Of a stretch of DNA of 64,000 nt, positions 1-11,185 are shown in pieces. How positions within the stretch are numbered: the first letter of the stretch is position 1; the number at the start of each line of letters is the position of its first letter. This stretch comes from Ophiosphaerella korrae (taxonomy: Eukaryota > Ascomycota > Dothideomycetes > Pleosporales > Phaeosphaeriaceae): NCBI GenBank assembly GCA_028456385.1, contig JALNQF010000194.1, positions 16,136-80,135 of the forward strand. The letters are read 5' to 3'. Position numbers and translations under genes: made by a program. The notes beneath the pieces were generated by a model. It worked only from the letters and a program-made list of their open reading frames with translations, was not told the DNA's origin and made no database searches.

Positions 1-935
1 CTGTGCAAATGCTTTACCGCAGATATCGCAACTGTACGGGCGTTCCCCAGTATGGCGCCTCTCGTGCATCTGGGAATAGAGTTAGCCAGTGTCTGTGTGC
101 ATATGTCGAGAATATGTGCCTTTAGGTTGCCTTTTTGTGAGAATCTCTGCCAACAGCCTAATACCTTGCATTCAAAAGGATTTACACCACTGTGAGCTCG
201 CATATGAATTTCCAGATGTGACTTCTGGTAGAAACTCTTGTTACAGTCAGGCATGTGGCACCGGTAACATTTCCTTGGCTTTGACCGGACTCCGGGCTCT
301 TCAACCTACTATGAGTTAAGTACGAAATGATAACCAAAGTGGGCTTGTTTCATTTGGACTAACCTTGGCGACTTCCTGCTTTTGTGGTGGTGTCGTCCGT
401 TTGGCCTGGATGGCTTTCACCAACATGTCCACATCGGTAGCGAAATGGGGGTTTGTCGCTTCGGCCGGTTCGAAGGAGAATCGTTTGCAGTTCGTCGCGT
501 ACGAAGCATCACTGTCCATAGGAGCTGATTGAACTGGAGATGCACTTTCTGATTTGACCATGTGGTCCCCGTTAAAGGGAAGACTGGTAATGTACTTCTC
601 GAACAGTATGCAGTGGTTGGGGTGCTGAACTTGCAACATATGAGACTTTGGGGGAACAGAGCGGAAGAGCAGGCCATGGGATAAGTTTGTCGCATGCTGC
701 TCTCCTGCATGTTGTAGGGGTTCACAGGCGAGTCGTATGCAAAGAGAGCGCTGGACTGGTATGGGACTGACGTTGGCATTGTGCCTGTTTGCATTGTTGG
801 ACGCTGGTAATTTTGTAGAGATGGGGCATTGTACGAGGGTGTCATGCTTGTGAAGTGTATCTCTGGGACGTGGAAAGGATGTCTAGGTCGTAGGTTCCAC
901 AGACTAGCTTGTTGGTGTGCATCGGCGGCAGCCAT
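1..935 (-). pseudogene. C2H2 zinc-finger transcription factor-like gene, frameshifted, cut by the window edge
   Basis: The gene starts at an ATG at 935 and runs left off the window. The N-terminal part (935 to about 600) is rich in Pro, Ser, Tyr and Gln, as in fungal C2H2 regulators. The Ser/Glu-rich part that follows is in a different frame, so one base is lost or two gained around 555-600, with no plausible intron there. Exon 1 ends at 364. A 58-nt GT-AG intron (363-306) follows, then exon 305-120, which encodes one full finger (Cys-x4-Cys-x12-His-x3-His) and the start of a second. The second finger is completed only if a 50-nt intron at 119-70 with a GC donor is removed; that yields the usual His-Thr-Gly-Glu-Arg-Pro linker and a third finger reaching base 1. 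The product would be a nuclear DNA-binding protein resembling AZF1-like fungal factors. The frameshift argues for a decayed copy; a sequence error is the alternative. Confidence 0.72.
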
Positions 936-1971
936 TGTATATAAGGAGTGTGTACCACTAGGGTGTACAATGGAGTTGAAGGGCTAGACACGCAAGGAGA
1001 CTCGTGGAGGCGGGCAGCAAGTGACTTGGGCCGAAGACTGATGAGGATAGTATAACAAGGTGCCAATGACGGACTGGAAGAGATTGTATAGCGTGGGAGT
1101 TGTGCAGTCACAAGATGTTGATGCACTGGCTCAATTCTTTGGGGTTTACTATTACATACATGTGTAGCTAGAGCGCACGCTCTCGTAGCATCCTGCGAGT
1201 GGACAAGGATGGCGATTCACGTGGAGCAGACCGACAAGCCTAGGAATAAGGGGAGACTCAGAAATCGAAACTAAGACTGATGCAGTAAGCTTTCTAGACA
1301 GACATGCATGGTGCTATTGTCCCTTGCTCAAATCCACTACGCCTTCGAGGGCAATCAAACGCGACTCTGCCCGCCACTCTCATTTTCCTCGCCGTCGTAT
1401 CTGTAGCTCCTCCTGTTGCTTGACTTACTGACGCTAAGGCGCTGCACTGCATTCAACATCCCCACCACCCCGCGCTCTCAGACTCTACCAAATACAATAA
1501 AGGGAAGTGAATGGGCCGCATACTTGATGACGATCAAGAGGGAATAATGTTCCTAATTCATCCAAGACAGAGACCGTGCAGAATGTCCGCCTTTTAACGC
1601 TAGAGACCGTGCGGATTGCTTGCCATAGAGACAAGCTCACGCGCTAATTAATCTAAGAAGTCGGTATTTGCCCTTGTCCTAGCTAGACAATCGTACGCTA
1701 AAGTCCCCGTGGCTTGGTGTAATTAGTGATGGCCAAACGAGCTGACCTTCCGTGTATTAGCAGAAGGGCCATTGCTCAAGACGATGGACACCGAATGGCT
1801 CTTGCGAGAGCTCCTTGGGATCTCCATATCGCGGATGTGAGCTTAGTGTGCGGCTGCAGAGTTTCCAAGCCGACTCCTATATATTGCTTGCGGATCATGA
1901 CGTCTAAACCGGTGCATCGAGGCCCATCGTGGAATCTGCGGACATATCTCTCCATTTTTTCCTCTAGTGCT
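936..1971. other. gene-free stretch
   Basis: About 1 kb upstream of the zinc-finger gene. Only short unconvincing open frames are seen on either strand. The upstream regulatory region of the zinc-finger gene presumably lies in the first few hundred bases, but no specific motif was recognised. Confidence 0.4.
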
Positions 1972-2390
1972 CTATGTCAGCTGGCGAGGTGAAAGATGGA
2001 ACTCGGAATTGTATGCTAGGTTAAGACAAGGCTCTTCAACGACATTCCCCCTGTAAAAGCCTTCGACCTTAGCGCGGATACCTTCTCGAAGCGTCTTCCC
2101 TTCTAGCATGAATATCTCGCTTAATAGATCGTAATAGTGCTCTCTCGCATCCTCTACTGGATTGCAAAGGATCATGCTCGATTCCTCTTTAATTGTGGTT
2201 GATTGAGGGTTCTTCTTATGGTATGCGTCAATAGCTGCGGTTATCCATGGCTGACAAAAGTTGTAAAAAGCTTGTAGATGCTGTTCACATTCTCGTGTAC
2301 TTCGACTCGGTGGTGGGGTTGTGTTGCGGTCTTCGAGGATTCTGTAGAGTACTTCTGACTCTTCTGGAGTCCACGGCTGCGATGTTCTTC
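1972..2390 (-). pseudogene. unrecognised protein fragment
   Basis: A single minus-strand frame stays open from about 2,390 to a stop at 1,972. It gives about 135 residues with coding-like composition: an N-terminal stretch with Trp-Thr-Pro-Glu-Glu, a Trp in mid-fragment and a charged helical C-terminal half. Just upstream the same frame has several stops, so either an intron acceptor lies near 2,390 or the 5' part is destroyed. No family was recognised. It may be part of the same decayed locus as the fragment ending at 2,665, but the two are separated by a stop and no splice pair joins them convincingly. Confidence 0.35.
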
Positions 2391-2664
2391 ACTATTAGCT
2401 TAGAAAAAAGCTCTCAGAGCTTCACTTATATTATTCCCATTTCTTCATTGACCGATACTTTGAGTAGCTAGGTTTCGTACAGATAAGACCGTTCGCTGCC
2501 GTTGGAGAAAGGATATGGGAGGATGTGAGCTCCTTCTGACATACTCAAGGAACAGTTGTTGCATATGATATTGGTAAATTTAGAGTTAGCAGAGTTGGGT
2601 TCACGCTTTTGAGCGGTAGTTGGAGCTAGATATGCAAAAAGCCTTCCGACAATCTAAGACAGTG

Positions 2665-3300
2665 TTATAGATTTCTGTAGACCCAAACCTCAGCTGCTCT
2701 ACGGAGGTCTTTCTCCTTGCATTGCTGGACCAGCCTGACAAATTCTTCGTAAGATGAGTTAGATCCGATGATCAGACCCTCTTCTTTATAGTACCCTTTC
2801 ATTGCGTTCTGGTTTTGTTTGGGCATACCGGAAGTGTAGATGTAAACATGGTCATGGTCAATACGACCAACGAGGTGCTGATTGATTTCATCTAATCCTT
2901 GGAACTTTTGATCTGCTCTCTGTTAACAGTGGTCTACTGGCTGGGTTCAAGACAAACCAAAGTGATCCTTCTGTAGCGCTAGAAGTTTTTTGTGGTCTTT
3001 ATGGCAAACGAGAAACCTGGCAATCTTGTATTCTGCCAGCACTATGAATTTCTTATTGCTGATATGAACACCCGGAAGTATATCTTCATCTGAGGGCATG
3101 ATGGCTTCGGTGTAAACAATATCCTCGTCATCCCCCTCCTGGCATGCCCGTGCGATGATGATGCGAAACGGAAGCGATACGGTAATGGAGAGTTTGTTCA
3201 ATTCGTTTAGAATTTCTAGGAATCCCATCGATACCGGAGGCAGATTCAGCCAGTCTCGAGCGGACCGAGTCTCGGGGGGTAGGCTGTGGATGGAAGTACC
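2665..3300 (-). CDS. hypothetical protein, 3' exons only
   Basis: Two minus-strand segments in the same frame read as one protein end. The first runs from about 3,300 to 2,958 (about 114 residues, with a run of acidic residues in the middle). The second runs from 2,915 to a TAA at 2,665 (about 83 residues). They are joined if a short intron of about 42 nt (2,957-2,916, GT...AG) is removed; its borders are uncertain because it is unusually short. A TAA lies in frame at 3,303-3,301, so the 5' end must come from an upstream exon or is lost. No domain was recognised. Composition and frame continuity support real coding sequence, but whether the gene is intact cannot be told. Confidence 0.4.
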
Positions 3301-4290
3301 TTAGGAGTGGACGCAGCCAATCTTGAGCGTTTCGAAACATGCTGGTGGCGGTAGATCGCGGAAGAAGAAGCTTCGACAATGAAAAGAGGCACAGATGTAA
3401 AGAAATGAGGAAAAGCCAGAGAGTCGAGTAAAGATGGGCTTATTAGTAAAAAGAATAGGATCTGACTTCCACCGCTGCTTAGGGGGTGAGCCGTATCCAA
3501 ATCCGGACCAACCATACATTCCACAGCTGTTACCAGGGTCTTGGGAAGGCTATTGTTTCTTGAAGTGCAAAGTGCAGGGCCAAGGAACTTCTTTCATCGA
3601 GACAATCCCTGTATGCAGTTTCAGGCACACCGCACCAGCCATTCCGATACTACCTACCGCATTCCAGCATGTATAATCAAGCATGGGCACCGAGCTATCG
3701 TGGCTAACCTAACGACGTTTATGCACTCTGCAGCCAAGCAATCGGTGACGCTGGGGGCGGTTGTGCATTGTGATGAGTCAACGACAAGCACTCCGCAATT
3801 ATTGATTATGCAGAGCTCGGCCTGGGCTCACAACTCTTCCTAGTATGAGTTCCTGTGGTACAGGGTCTAGGTGATGAGCTACTAGCAGTACAGAGATTAA
3901 CAGGGAGAGAGTGGCTCTTCACGCCGCGCTCAGACGCCAATATCGTTCTATTGATGAGATCGCTTGCCCCAGCCCAGTATATGCAGTGCACGGAGTCATT
4001 CCCGATAAGTGCACACGACGTGCCGTGTCACACGTTTCGAAAAGCCAGCGGAGGGTATGAGGGCAAAGCATTAGTGGCACCGCATGCAGGTGATCTGCTC
4101 GCATACGACTGACATTGGCAGAACACTGGCGATGGGGCATGTCATGATAATAGGAAAAGTTGATGGCATTGAAAGACTATCTACAAGTTCTGATGTTGGC
4201 AATGGTGCGCCTGAAAGCCAGGAGGGCACTGCTAAAGTGATCTGAGTGAGGCGCTGTCATAAGGGTCTTCCTCGTCGGTACCAACGACGA
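3301..4290. other. no supported gene
   Basis: Several overlapping open frames of 60-100 codons occur on both strands, but none has a recognisable domain, splice structure or family-like composition. The upstream part of the locus ending at 2,665 may extend into the first 200 bases. Confidence 0.3.
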
Positions 4291-4295
4291 TTTTT

Positions 4296-4690
4296 TTAGT
4301 TACTAGAATACAGCCCTCCTAAGTCTGTGAGCTCAGTATTTAATGCGCGAGGGAAGCATACCTGAGAGTTAAATGTTTGGTTCGACTCACATTTACTTTC
4401 AACAACCCCGTTGTCAAAGTCGGGGAAGAGTTGATCTTTAGAACTGGCAAGCTGCGAGTCGTCGACCGTCGATGCATCGATCATCGCAGTGCGAGGAGTC
4501 TTCATTGCTTGGCTAGCTGGGTTCCGTATTAATTGATAACGCGTCCTCCTTCGACTGATCGGGATGCAATGCTGCCCTCTCACAAATATCCCAGACCCGA
4601 ATCGTTTCTTTCGCCACTCGCGACGATAAGGAAGGTCCTTGTGTATCTGGGTCGATTGAGGAGTCGTGTCGGGTGTCCTTGATGTAAAGA
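4296..4690 (-). pseudogene. unrecognised coding relic in two frames
   Basis: From about 4,690 a minus-strand frame reads about 60 coding-like codons, including a Thr-Ile-Arg-Val-Trp-Asp-Ile stretch that resembles the end of a WD repeat, and hits a TAG near 4,520. A second frame then takes over to the stop at 4,296, giving an acidic Ser/Asp-rich tail. The switch of frame plus a TAG in the first frame suggests a decayed 3' end of a gene. The WD resemblance is a single short match and is not enough to name the family. Confidence 0.28.
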
Positions 4691-5556
4691 GCAGTCTTCT
4701 CTTCTTGACTTAATCAGCTCTCTACCAAAAAGAAATTGGGGTAAAAAGTACCATCAGTGGCTATTCCTGGGCAATTGTTCGTTGGACTGCTCACAACAAC
4801 GGGCTCGGCGTGGCTCGCACATTGCCAGCCGAGGCGGTCGGAGCGATCGGGTCGTTTCTTGGGTGCGGTAGTCGGAAAGAGCGGCATGAACGATAGGAAC
4901 CAACCGAAGCAGCATAAAATGTCTTTGTCCTTTTCCGCTTGAGTATGGTACTGACTTTCCTGACTCCATTGCTCAGAGGCCCGATTTTTCGAGTACTCCG
5001 TCGTCACGATACTGAGCGTGTCGTTGCCCTATGACATAGTTAGATCTGAGCGCAGCAAGTGTGAGCCTACATACTGCCGCCTTGCAGGTAGGTGCAAAAG
5101 CTTGAGCCATTCCAGTGAGCGATAAAAAGAAGGCAAAATATCGCATCCTTGCTGCAGGAAGGCAACCGGTGAAGGACTGAAAGGGCGGTAAGGCAGAATG
5201 TGAAGGACGTCTAAGCCTTGTGGGAGGCGTGCATGATATATCGTGCACCTCATGCATCTGATCTTCAGTTCACTCATGAGGCCTTCTTCCAGTAAACACA
5301 TGGATCTTGAGAAGAAAAGGTATAGCTGATTTGGAAGTGGTTTCAATCAGACCTCTCGACGACGAATGAAGCAACAGGAAACCGCAGATGTGGATACAGG
5401 AATAGCCCGGTAAAGAAGAACTGATCCCCTCTGTAGCGATTGAAGCGAAGGCAATTGTAGTCGTGTGTACGAAGTTGCCGTGCGTTGCAAGTATGCGACC
5501 CATCGACGGCGGCCTTATTGATGCACGTGTTGACTAACTTCCATGCTCCAAGATTA
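4691..5556. other. no supported gene
   Basis: Only short overlapping open frames without family resemblance. Nothing else was recognised before the palindrome at 5,557. Confidence 0.3.
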
Positions 5557-5598
5557 CGATTGGTCCTTTCAATGTCGCGACATTGAAAGGACCAATCG
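5557..5598. repeat. 42-bp perfect palindrome
   Basis: Two 21-bp arms, 5,557-5,577 and 5,578-5,598, are exact reverse complements with no spacer. They meet at the central CGCG (5,576-5,579). It lies about 160 bp upstream of the ATG of the gene at 5,760. It could be the fused ends of a small inverted-repeat element, a snap-back duplication or a dimeric binding site; the sequence does not decide between them. Confidence 0.9.
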
Positions 5599-5759
5599 GT
5601 GGTGATGCTTGCAATGATCTGTGCTCATCCTGGACGCCACTGTCTCCATCTGCACTAAAGTGCACTGATCCACTAGTGGTCTGTGAGGAGGAACATAGGA
5701 GGTGGACAGCGAAGCCACTGCTTTGCCTTCTTCCTTACTCGCCTCTCCAGACTGTTGAT

Positions 5760-6467
5760 ATGGAAAAACTCACCGAAGCCATCAACATTCTTTGCAAAAC
5801 ACCACCCGAGGATCTAGTCAAAGCGAAGGGCATTCGAGACCTCTTTTCTCTACTCAAGCGAGTCTACAAATCGAGCATACCTCCCGCTATTCTAACGAAG
5901 CGATTCCAAGCACTTAGAGACTTCTGCGACATCAATGGGCCAAATGCGTTAGTTGGGAAACTTCCCGATCACGATTACCGTATCATCGATGTTCGGTTTG
6001 ATGAAGGCAAGAGCGGGCCGAATGACCTTCGACGTAACATTCGGCGCGTAATGGGCGAGCGGAGTTTGGCTGAGGATTATATCCGCGTCTACCCGCGTCG
6101 ACCTAACGACGCTTGTGAGAGCGTAAAAATGCGTGGAAGGAAGAGGAACACCGACTCCATCATAACGTACGCTACTGCAAATTTCCCCCCAGAGGATACT
6201 GATATTGTGAACTCTGCTATTAAGAATGGCCTTAAGGCACTTGCCATCGAAAAAATTGACATACAAGTGGAGGATGAAGAGATGGACATACTACCCGTAG
6301 AGAAACGGGCTAGCTTTATGGGTCTTGTAGCAATCGTGCACTGGGGATTTTGTAGGACAAACTTGGAAAGCTTTGTTGAAGAACTTAGATCGCAGCCTGA
6401 AGCGCTTAGGCTGGTCTCTGATATCTCCTCTTTGATGCTTGCTGCTTACGAGGTCTACAAAAGGTAG
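5760..6467 (+). CDS. hypothetical protein, 235 aa
   Basis: Intact intronless frame. I chose the ATG at 5,760 because the open frame upstream (from 5,583) begins inside the palindrome and reads as low-complexity non-coding sequence, whereas from 5,760 on the protein has regular soluble composition. It has an N-terminal helical part, a basic middle (Arg/Lys-rich, roughly residues 95-135) and a C-terminal helical part with two Trp/Phe-containing helices. No signal peptide, membrane segment or known motif is visible, so no function is proposed. It is one of few undamaged frames in the first 10 kb. Confidence 0.6.
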   Translation: MEKLTEAINILCKTPPEDLVKAKGIRDLFSLLKRVYKSSIPPAILTKRFQALRDFCDINGPNALVGKLPDHDYRIIDVRFDEGKSGPNDLRRNIRRVMGERSLAEDYIRVYPRRPNDACESVKMRGRKRNTDSIITYATANFPPEDTDIVNSAIKNGLKALAIEKIDIQVEDEEMDILPVEKRASFMGLVAIVHWGFCRTNLESFVEELRSQPEALRLVSDISSLMLAAYEVYKR

Positions 6468-6839
6468 GCTCTAGACCACCAAGCTTTAAAACGGCAGCGT
6501 TTGTGTAGTATGAGAGATCGTAGGTTCCTGGTTGTTTTCATTTGTCGCATATACTGATGCATCAAGCAGCGGATTCTTCGAGTGAATCTACCAGTTTAGC
6601 TAGACCCAAAAGTCGCGAACGGTTGGAGAACCAAGCGAGCGTAATATCCAATGCAAATACTGTATACCCAACAACATCTAATAGCAGTGTGCAACATCAA
6701 AGTGGGTTACAATTGTGTCTTCATTGCCGACTGACAATTGACTCATTTCCGTGTAGATGCGCTCATGCCGCAAGGAGAGTGCCAAAGCGGAAGTACAAGA
6801 AGAGGAGTCCAAGAACAGGGCGCCGGACATTCCTGTAGG

Positions 6840-7143
6840 AACACCAACGCCGACGGTGCAGCCATTCACGATTCCTTGGGAGATGATGTTCCAAGACTTT
6901 CCAGCAACCCTTGTACCGTAAATCAGCAAGAAGCGCTCTCGTTGAGGTACAACTTATGCAGAAACGACACGTCCTCGAAAAACGCCTAGCCAATAGTCGG
7001 CTTCTTGGAATTCGGTAGAGCTTCTGCGTCGCGAGCCACTTTCCAAGTTTCTCTAGAAGCTCTTGTGCGGGTTTATCAAGTGTATGTTTCTCTAAGTGTT
7101 CGGGCATGAGGAGGATAGTGGAGTGTGTTCGTAGCTGATCTGC
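6840..7143 (-). pseudogene. unrecognised gene relic with frameshift and nonsense codon
   Basis: From about 7,143 a minus-strand frame reads a helical, Leu-rich segment of about 45 codons ending in Leu-Tyr-Arg-Ile-Pro near 7,008. The protein continues smoothly in another frame if one extra A is skipped in the AAGAA stretch at 7,003-7,008; that frame gives an aromatic-rich segment and then a TGA at 6,925-6,923 in a place where Trp would fit. Beyond the stop the frame still reads coding-like for about 25 codons. The family was not identified. The two lesions mark it as non-functional. Confidence 0.38.
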
Positions 7144-7178
7144 ATGGCTTCTCTCGCGCTACTTCATAGCAGTTAGTA

Positions 7179-7194
7179 ATATATATATATATAT
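7179..7194. repeat. AT dinucleotide microsatellite
   Basis: Eight uninterrupted AT units, followed by further AT-rich sequence to about 7,215. Confidence 0.85.
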
Positions 7195-7562
7195 AGAGCA
7201 CAGATATATCATATAGTACCTTGGTAAAGGGTTGCAAACGTGGTTAGGATGCACGCAGTGAAGCTTTTCTTGCTACCTAACTCAAAGAAGGTGGGGTAGA
7301 TTTCACACTTGCCCGCCACAATTTCAGGGAGGGGCATCTTGGATAATTTAATATCCGAACAGCTGACACAGTTACAAGCTTACATAACACGTGTTTCCCG
7401 ACACAACTAGTAATACTATTAGGCGCGCAGATGAGCCGTGATTACTATATGTTAGCGCGGAGAATGTGTGATAGCCTGTAGAAGTAGCTATGACTACATG
7501 CAGACACATTTGTTTAGCAGTCTTACGATTTCAAGGCTGACTGTTCTCGTCGCCGTTTTCTG

Positions 7563-7984
7563 CTAGGCTGACGAGTAATGCCGACGTTCTTCTGGACCAG
7601 CCTGCGCTTCACGACCCCAACTTCGTCGAGCACGCGGCACGCTGCTCGACCACATACGCGTAAGATGCTCCGCGCCGGCATCATACATAGCACTGATTGC
7701 CTGGGTGGCGTAGGGTAAGCCGGGGTGCTCCTACACCAGAGCCCGCGCTAATGTAGACGTAGGAACTCGCAACCCGCTATTGAGCACTGCTACTGCACTG
7801 TAGAAGCATGGCCAAAGACGTTGTAGCCGCACACTGGCAATGCGGCGCGCCTCGCGCCTAGCTTCCGGGACATCGCGAATTGAGTCAAGCTGGCTGGCCG
7901 GAATGACCCACAAGCAGACGTATTCATGGGGTTGGTGATGTCTCGGACAAAAGCCGTGGCGTTACACCTGATTGAGGACGACGG
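7563..7984 (-). pseudogene. possible gene relic with nonsense codons
   Basis: One minus-strand frame reads about 140 codons of GC-rich, Arg/Ala-rich coding-like sequence down to a TAG at 7,563. It is broken by a TAG at 7,733-7,731 and preceded by a TAA near 7,986; both could derive from Gln codons by a single C-to-T change. The product contains a His-rich start and a Trp-containing middle part. No family was recognised and coding potential is only moderate, so this is tentative. Confidence 0.25.
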
Positions 7985-9140
7985 CCATACGCCTATCGAA
8001 CGGATGGACGGCACGGACACCCAGTCTTGTCTTTAGAAGAAGCTGGGAAGTGAGGTAGATAAGAATGGCAGCAGCGTACATCTGACAGTGGAAGCACCGA
8101 TACCTGACGAATCTCGACATAATGCCCGACGGGTCGCATGAGAACTGGGCGGTATGCCATATGCTTTTTTCTTATGCAAACCTGCGGAGGTGCATGAGCC
8201 AGCTGATGAAGGGCAACGTCCATCTATGAGGTGCATGAGCTCCAGGCAACTGCTTATCAGTCCTGCAACTCTCTGAAAGCTCCCAGTGGCTCGGAGATGG
8301 ACGTCTAGCTGGTTCAATAAGACGATCTCGTTGTTGGGCATTGCGCCGAACTAGATTCCTGATTCCGCGCGCTGTTCATGCACTCATTCGTTGACCGAGA
8401 TGCACTCAACACACCCTATAGCGAGCCACATGCATGAAGTTCGATGTACTACCCGGCTGCTATTTCCACCATCCAGCTGCATCTCGCCATTGGAAACGAA
8501 AGTATCGACCGTTGCGTCTTCTTCGAGCGGCCTTTATCCGAATTGATGCTGGGATACCAAATGCTCAAGGTTTCAACACCCAACCGCGGAACGTGACTCA
8601 AAATCGATATTTGAAGAGCAACCTGTTAGACTTAGCTACAGCAAACAATTCTTTGATCATCACACGTTACCAACACACAAGCGACTCCAAGTAAATTACC
8701 CTGCACTCACTGCGTACGATTAGTCTTTGATAAGTTCTATCTTTAGTATGTGCACAACAACCATTACCACCACGATCTACGAGTGCGGCCATCGTAACAA
8801 CAAAGAAAGTAAAAATGGCTGCGGCAATCCGGGTGGGCCTAACTGTGTTCCGAAGACCAATCACATGGGCCCCAGTAGGGGGAAAGGAAACTGACCTGCT
8901 AAAGGATGCAATTAGGATGATGATGGTGAGTATACTTTTGTACATGTTTCTCACTCATTGAGATGCGATGATAGTATTAATTGGGTTTGCGCACGGGCCT
9001 CATGTTTTCATGCATGGGCTTATCATCGCAGCGTTGCAGCGTTACATGGTTGCAGCGTTCCAGCACATTACGCCAATTTCCGAGATTTATAATGAGCCCG
9101 GCCCCAACTCTGTCGCGCAATTCCGTCTCACACAGGCAAG
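7985..9140. other. no supported gene
   Basis: Short open frames only. A few Gln/His-rich frames around 8,000-8,340 on the minus strand may continue the relic ending at 7,563, but no continuous reading was found. Confidence 0.3.
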
Positions 9141-9989
9141 ATGGAGCCATTACCTTACACCGGACGAACCTCACAATTTTTTCGCGAGAGCTCCAAACGC
9201 GTACTAAAGTTGCCTACCCAGCTTTGGGAAGGGAATAGCGAAGACGAGTTCAAGAGAGCGTTCGCAATCGAGGCGCAGATCCTTGAAAAACTAGGCCATC
9301 ATTCGAGAATTGTTCCGTTCGTTTGCGCCAATTCACAACATACAAAAAAAGTCGACTAAGTTTATTGAACAGATATCACGGGATTTGGAGCAATGGCATC
9401 TTGCTCAGCGAAGCAAGTCATGGCAATTCGCAGGACTTGATCGACTCGCGCGATACGAAAATAGACGCTTCTTTATGATGGAGATTGGCTGAACAAGCAG
9501 CTGAGGCGATAACACATATACACAAGAACAGTGTCATCCACTCAGATCTGCGCCCTGAAAACTTCCTGGTGCACGATTCAGGTGAGCGATCAGCCGACGG
9601 CTTGACACTACTCGACTTGTGGCTTTGCGACTTTGGCGGCTCAACGTGCGAGGTACCTAAACTGGATGGAGGACATATGCCAGATACACCGTTCTTTAAC
9701 CCGCGCATCAGCAGGCCCTGGGAGTCGAAGCCAGCCACTGACATGCTCAGTTTGGGATCCATCATTTATGTCATCATCACCGGGTACTGGCCTTTTAGAA
9801 CCAGCCCACCTCCCAGTACTATAGAAGACATGGATTTCTACCAAGATGAAGTGAACAAACTATTCGAAAAGGGCCATTTTCCCGGACATGCATGGACTGC
9901 AGGGTGGAGACGTGATTAGGGGCTGCTAGGGGTACCGATACAAAAGTGCTGCAGAAGTGCTAAAGGACCTGAGCACCAGACATCGGTAA
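9141..9989 (+). pseudogene. protein kinase-like pseudogene
   Basis: The family frame starts at the ATG at 9,141 and ends at a TAA at 9,987-9,989. Reading across the lesions gives a kinase domain: a lysine-containing N-lobe, the catalytic loop His-Ser-Asp-Leu-Arg-Pro-Glu-Asn around 9,537-9,560, the Asp-Phe-Gly metal-binding motif near 9,629, and the F-helix region (Asp-Met-Leu-Ser-Leu-Gly) near 9,745. Lesions: a one-base loss near 9,322-9,335, a TGA at 9,476-9,478 (a CGA-to-TGA change would explain it), one extra T in the run 9,877-9,880, and a TAG at 9,927-9,929 where Trp is expected. The catalytic-loop variant with Ser in place of Arg is common in expanded fungal kinase-like families. It would have been a cytoplasmic Ser/Thr kinase-like protein; as it stands it cannot be made. 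Confidence 0.82.
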
Positions 9990-11185
9990 CAGGCCCCAAC
10001 ATCCATTGCTATCTTGTTGAGACTCGATATCGAGACGCAACTTAGTCTTCTCTTCCTCAGTTAAGGTGTGTTTGTTGCTAGAATCGTACCAAAGTCAGTG
10101 TACTATGAGGTAAAAAAAATACGGTAGAACGCAGCCCTAAAGCCAGTGCCCCAAGGGCTTCATGGTAGCGTCGGCATATGTGGCTGCGCGGGAAGCCGCT
10201 TCGTGAATGCTTCGCCCCAACAATTGCCAAAGTAATTAGTATCTTTGCCCCGTATTTTTGGTCCTGCCTTTCGCGGTGAGAAACAAATATTGTCCTGATG
10301 ATGCCGCCGACTTAAGCAAATGTGACGCAATTTTGATGTTCTTGGACTTATTCTTTTGGAGTTGAGATTTTTGAGATTTTTTGGAGCCATCCTCTCGGTA
10401 CCTAAAGTCGGGAAAGCCGGAAATAGAAATGGCGCGCCCCAACACAATGCAACACCAGATGGAACAATCGGCGTAGGGGGGGGGAGACACCCAAGTCTCC
10501 ATTATAACTCATATCTAAGGTCTGTCCCTGCGTCATAGGACGCAACGGTGTCATGGGACAAAAGTGGGGGTACTTTGACTTTGAGCAACTATACTTACTA
10601 CAACTCTCTTCAAAGAGCTAGATCTTGCTGTTTTCTCTAACGGAATAATTTCTATACCCTTCTTCTAAGATACTCTATATGTAGTTTAGTACGAAGAATG
10701 CGACTGCGCTCTCTACCTTTTTTCTGCCTCTGGCGCGCGGAATCTTCTTTTATGGCAAAACTAACTTGACCTTTCTATTATACCCCACTACTATCTTCTG
10801 CTTTTCTGAGCCACCCGTGAATAGCTTATAGTTAACCCTTAGATACTGGCTTTTATACTATGAAGCTGTCCATTTATACTGTAGCTGGCATGGCGCACAG
10901 ATTTATGCAATCGCACTAGGTATCCTGGTTGATACCTCTAATCAGAGCAGCTTTACTAATTCAGTTGAGACAATACAGCTACAGTCATCATAGTGCTGTA
11001 ATTAACTTACGTAATTTAGCTGTTAGCTTGTAACTTAGATTCTAGATAAAAGCAAAGATTATGTGACAAGCCTTAAAGGTTTAAGATTCGCTTGTGGTAA
11101 GTATAAATACTTAGTGTTCCCTTGAACCCTCTACAATAATAGAGATTAGAACTAAAATATATAAAAGGGAAGAATAGAGCGCTAA
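9990..11185. other. gene-free stretch, AT-rich in its right half
   Basis: No supported gene. From about 10,560 to 11,180 the sequence is AT-rich and full of TpA, similar in texture to the large block at the right of the window, which suggests a small RIP-mutated repeat remnant next to the 3' end of the NLR gene. Confidence 0.4.
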
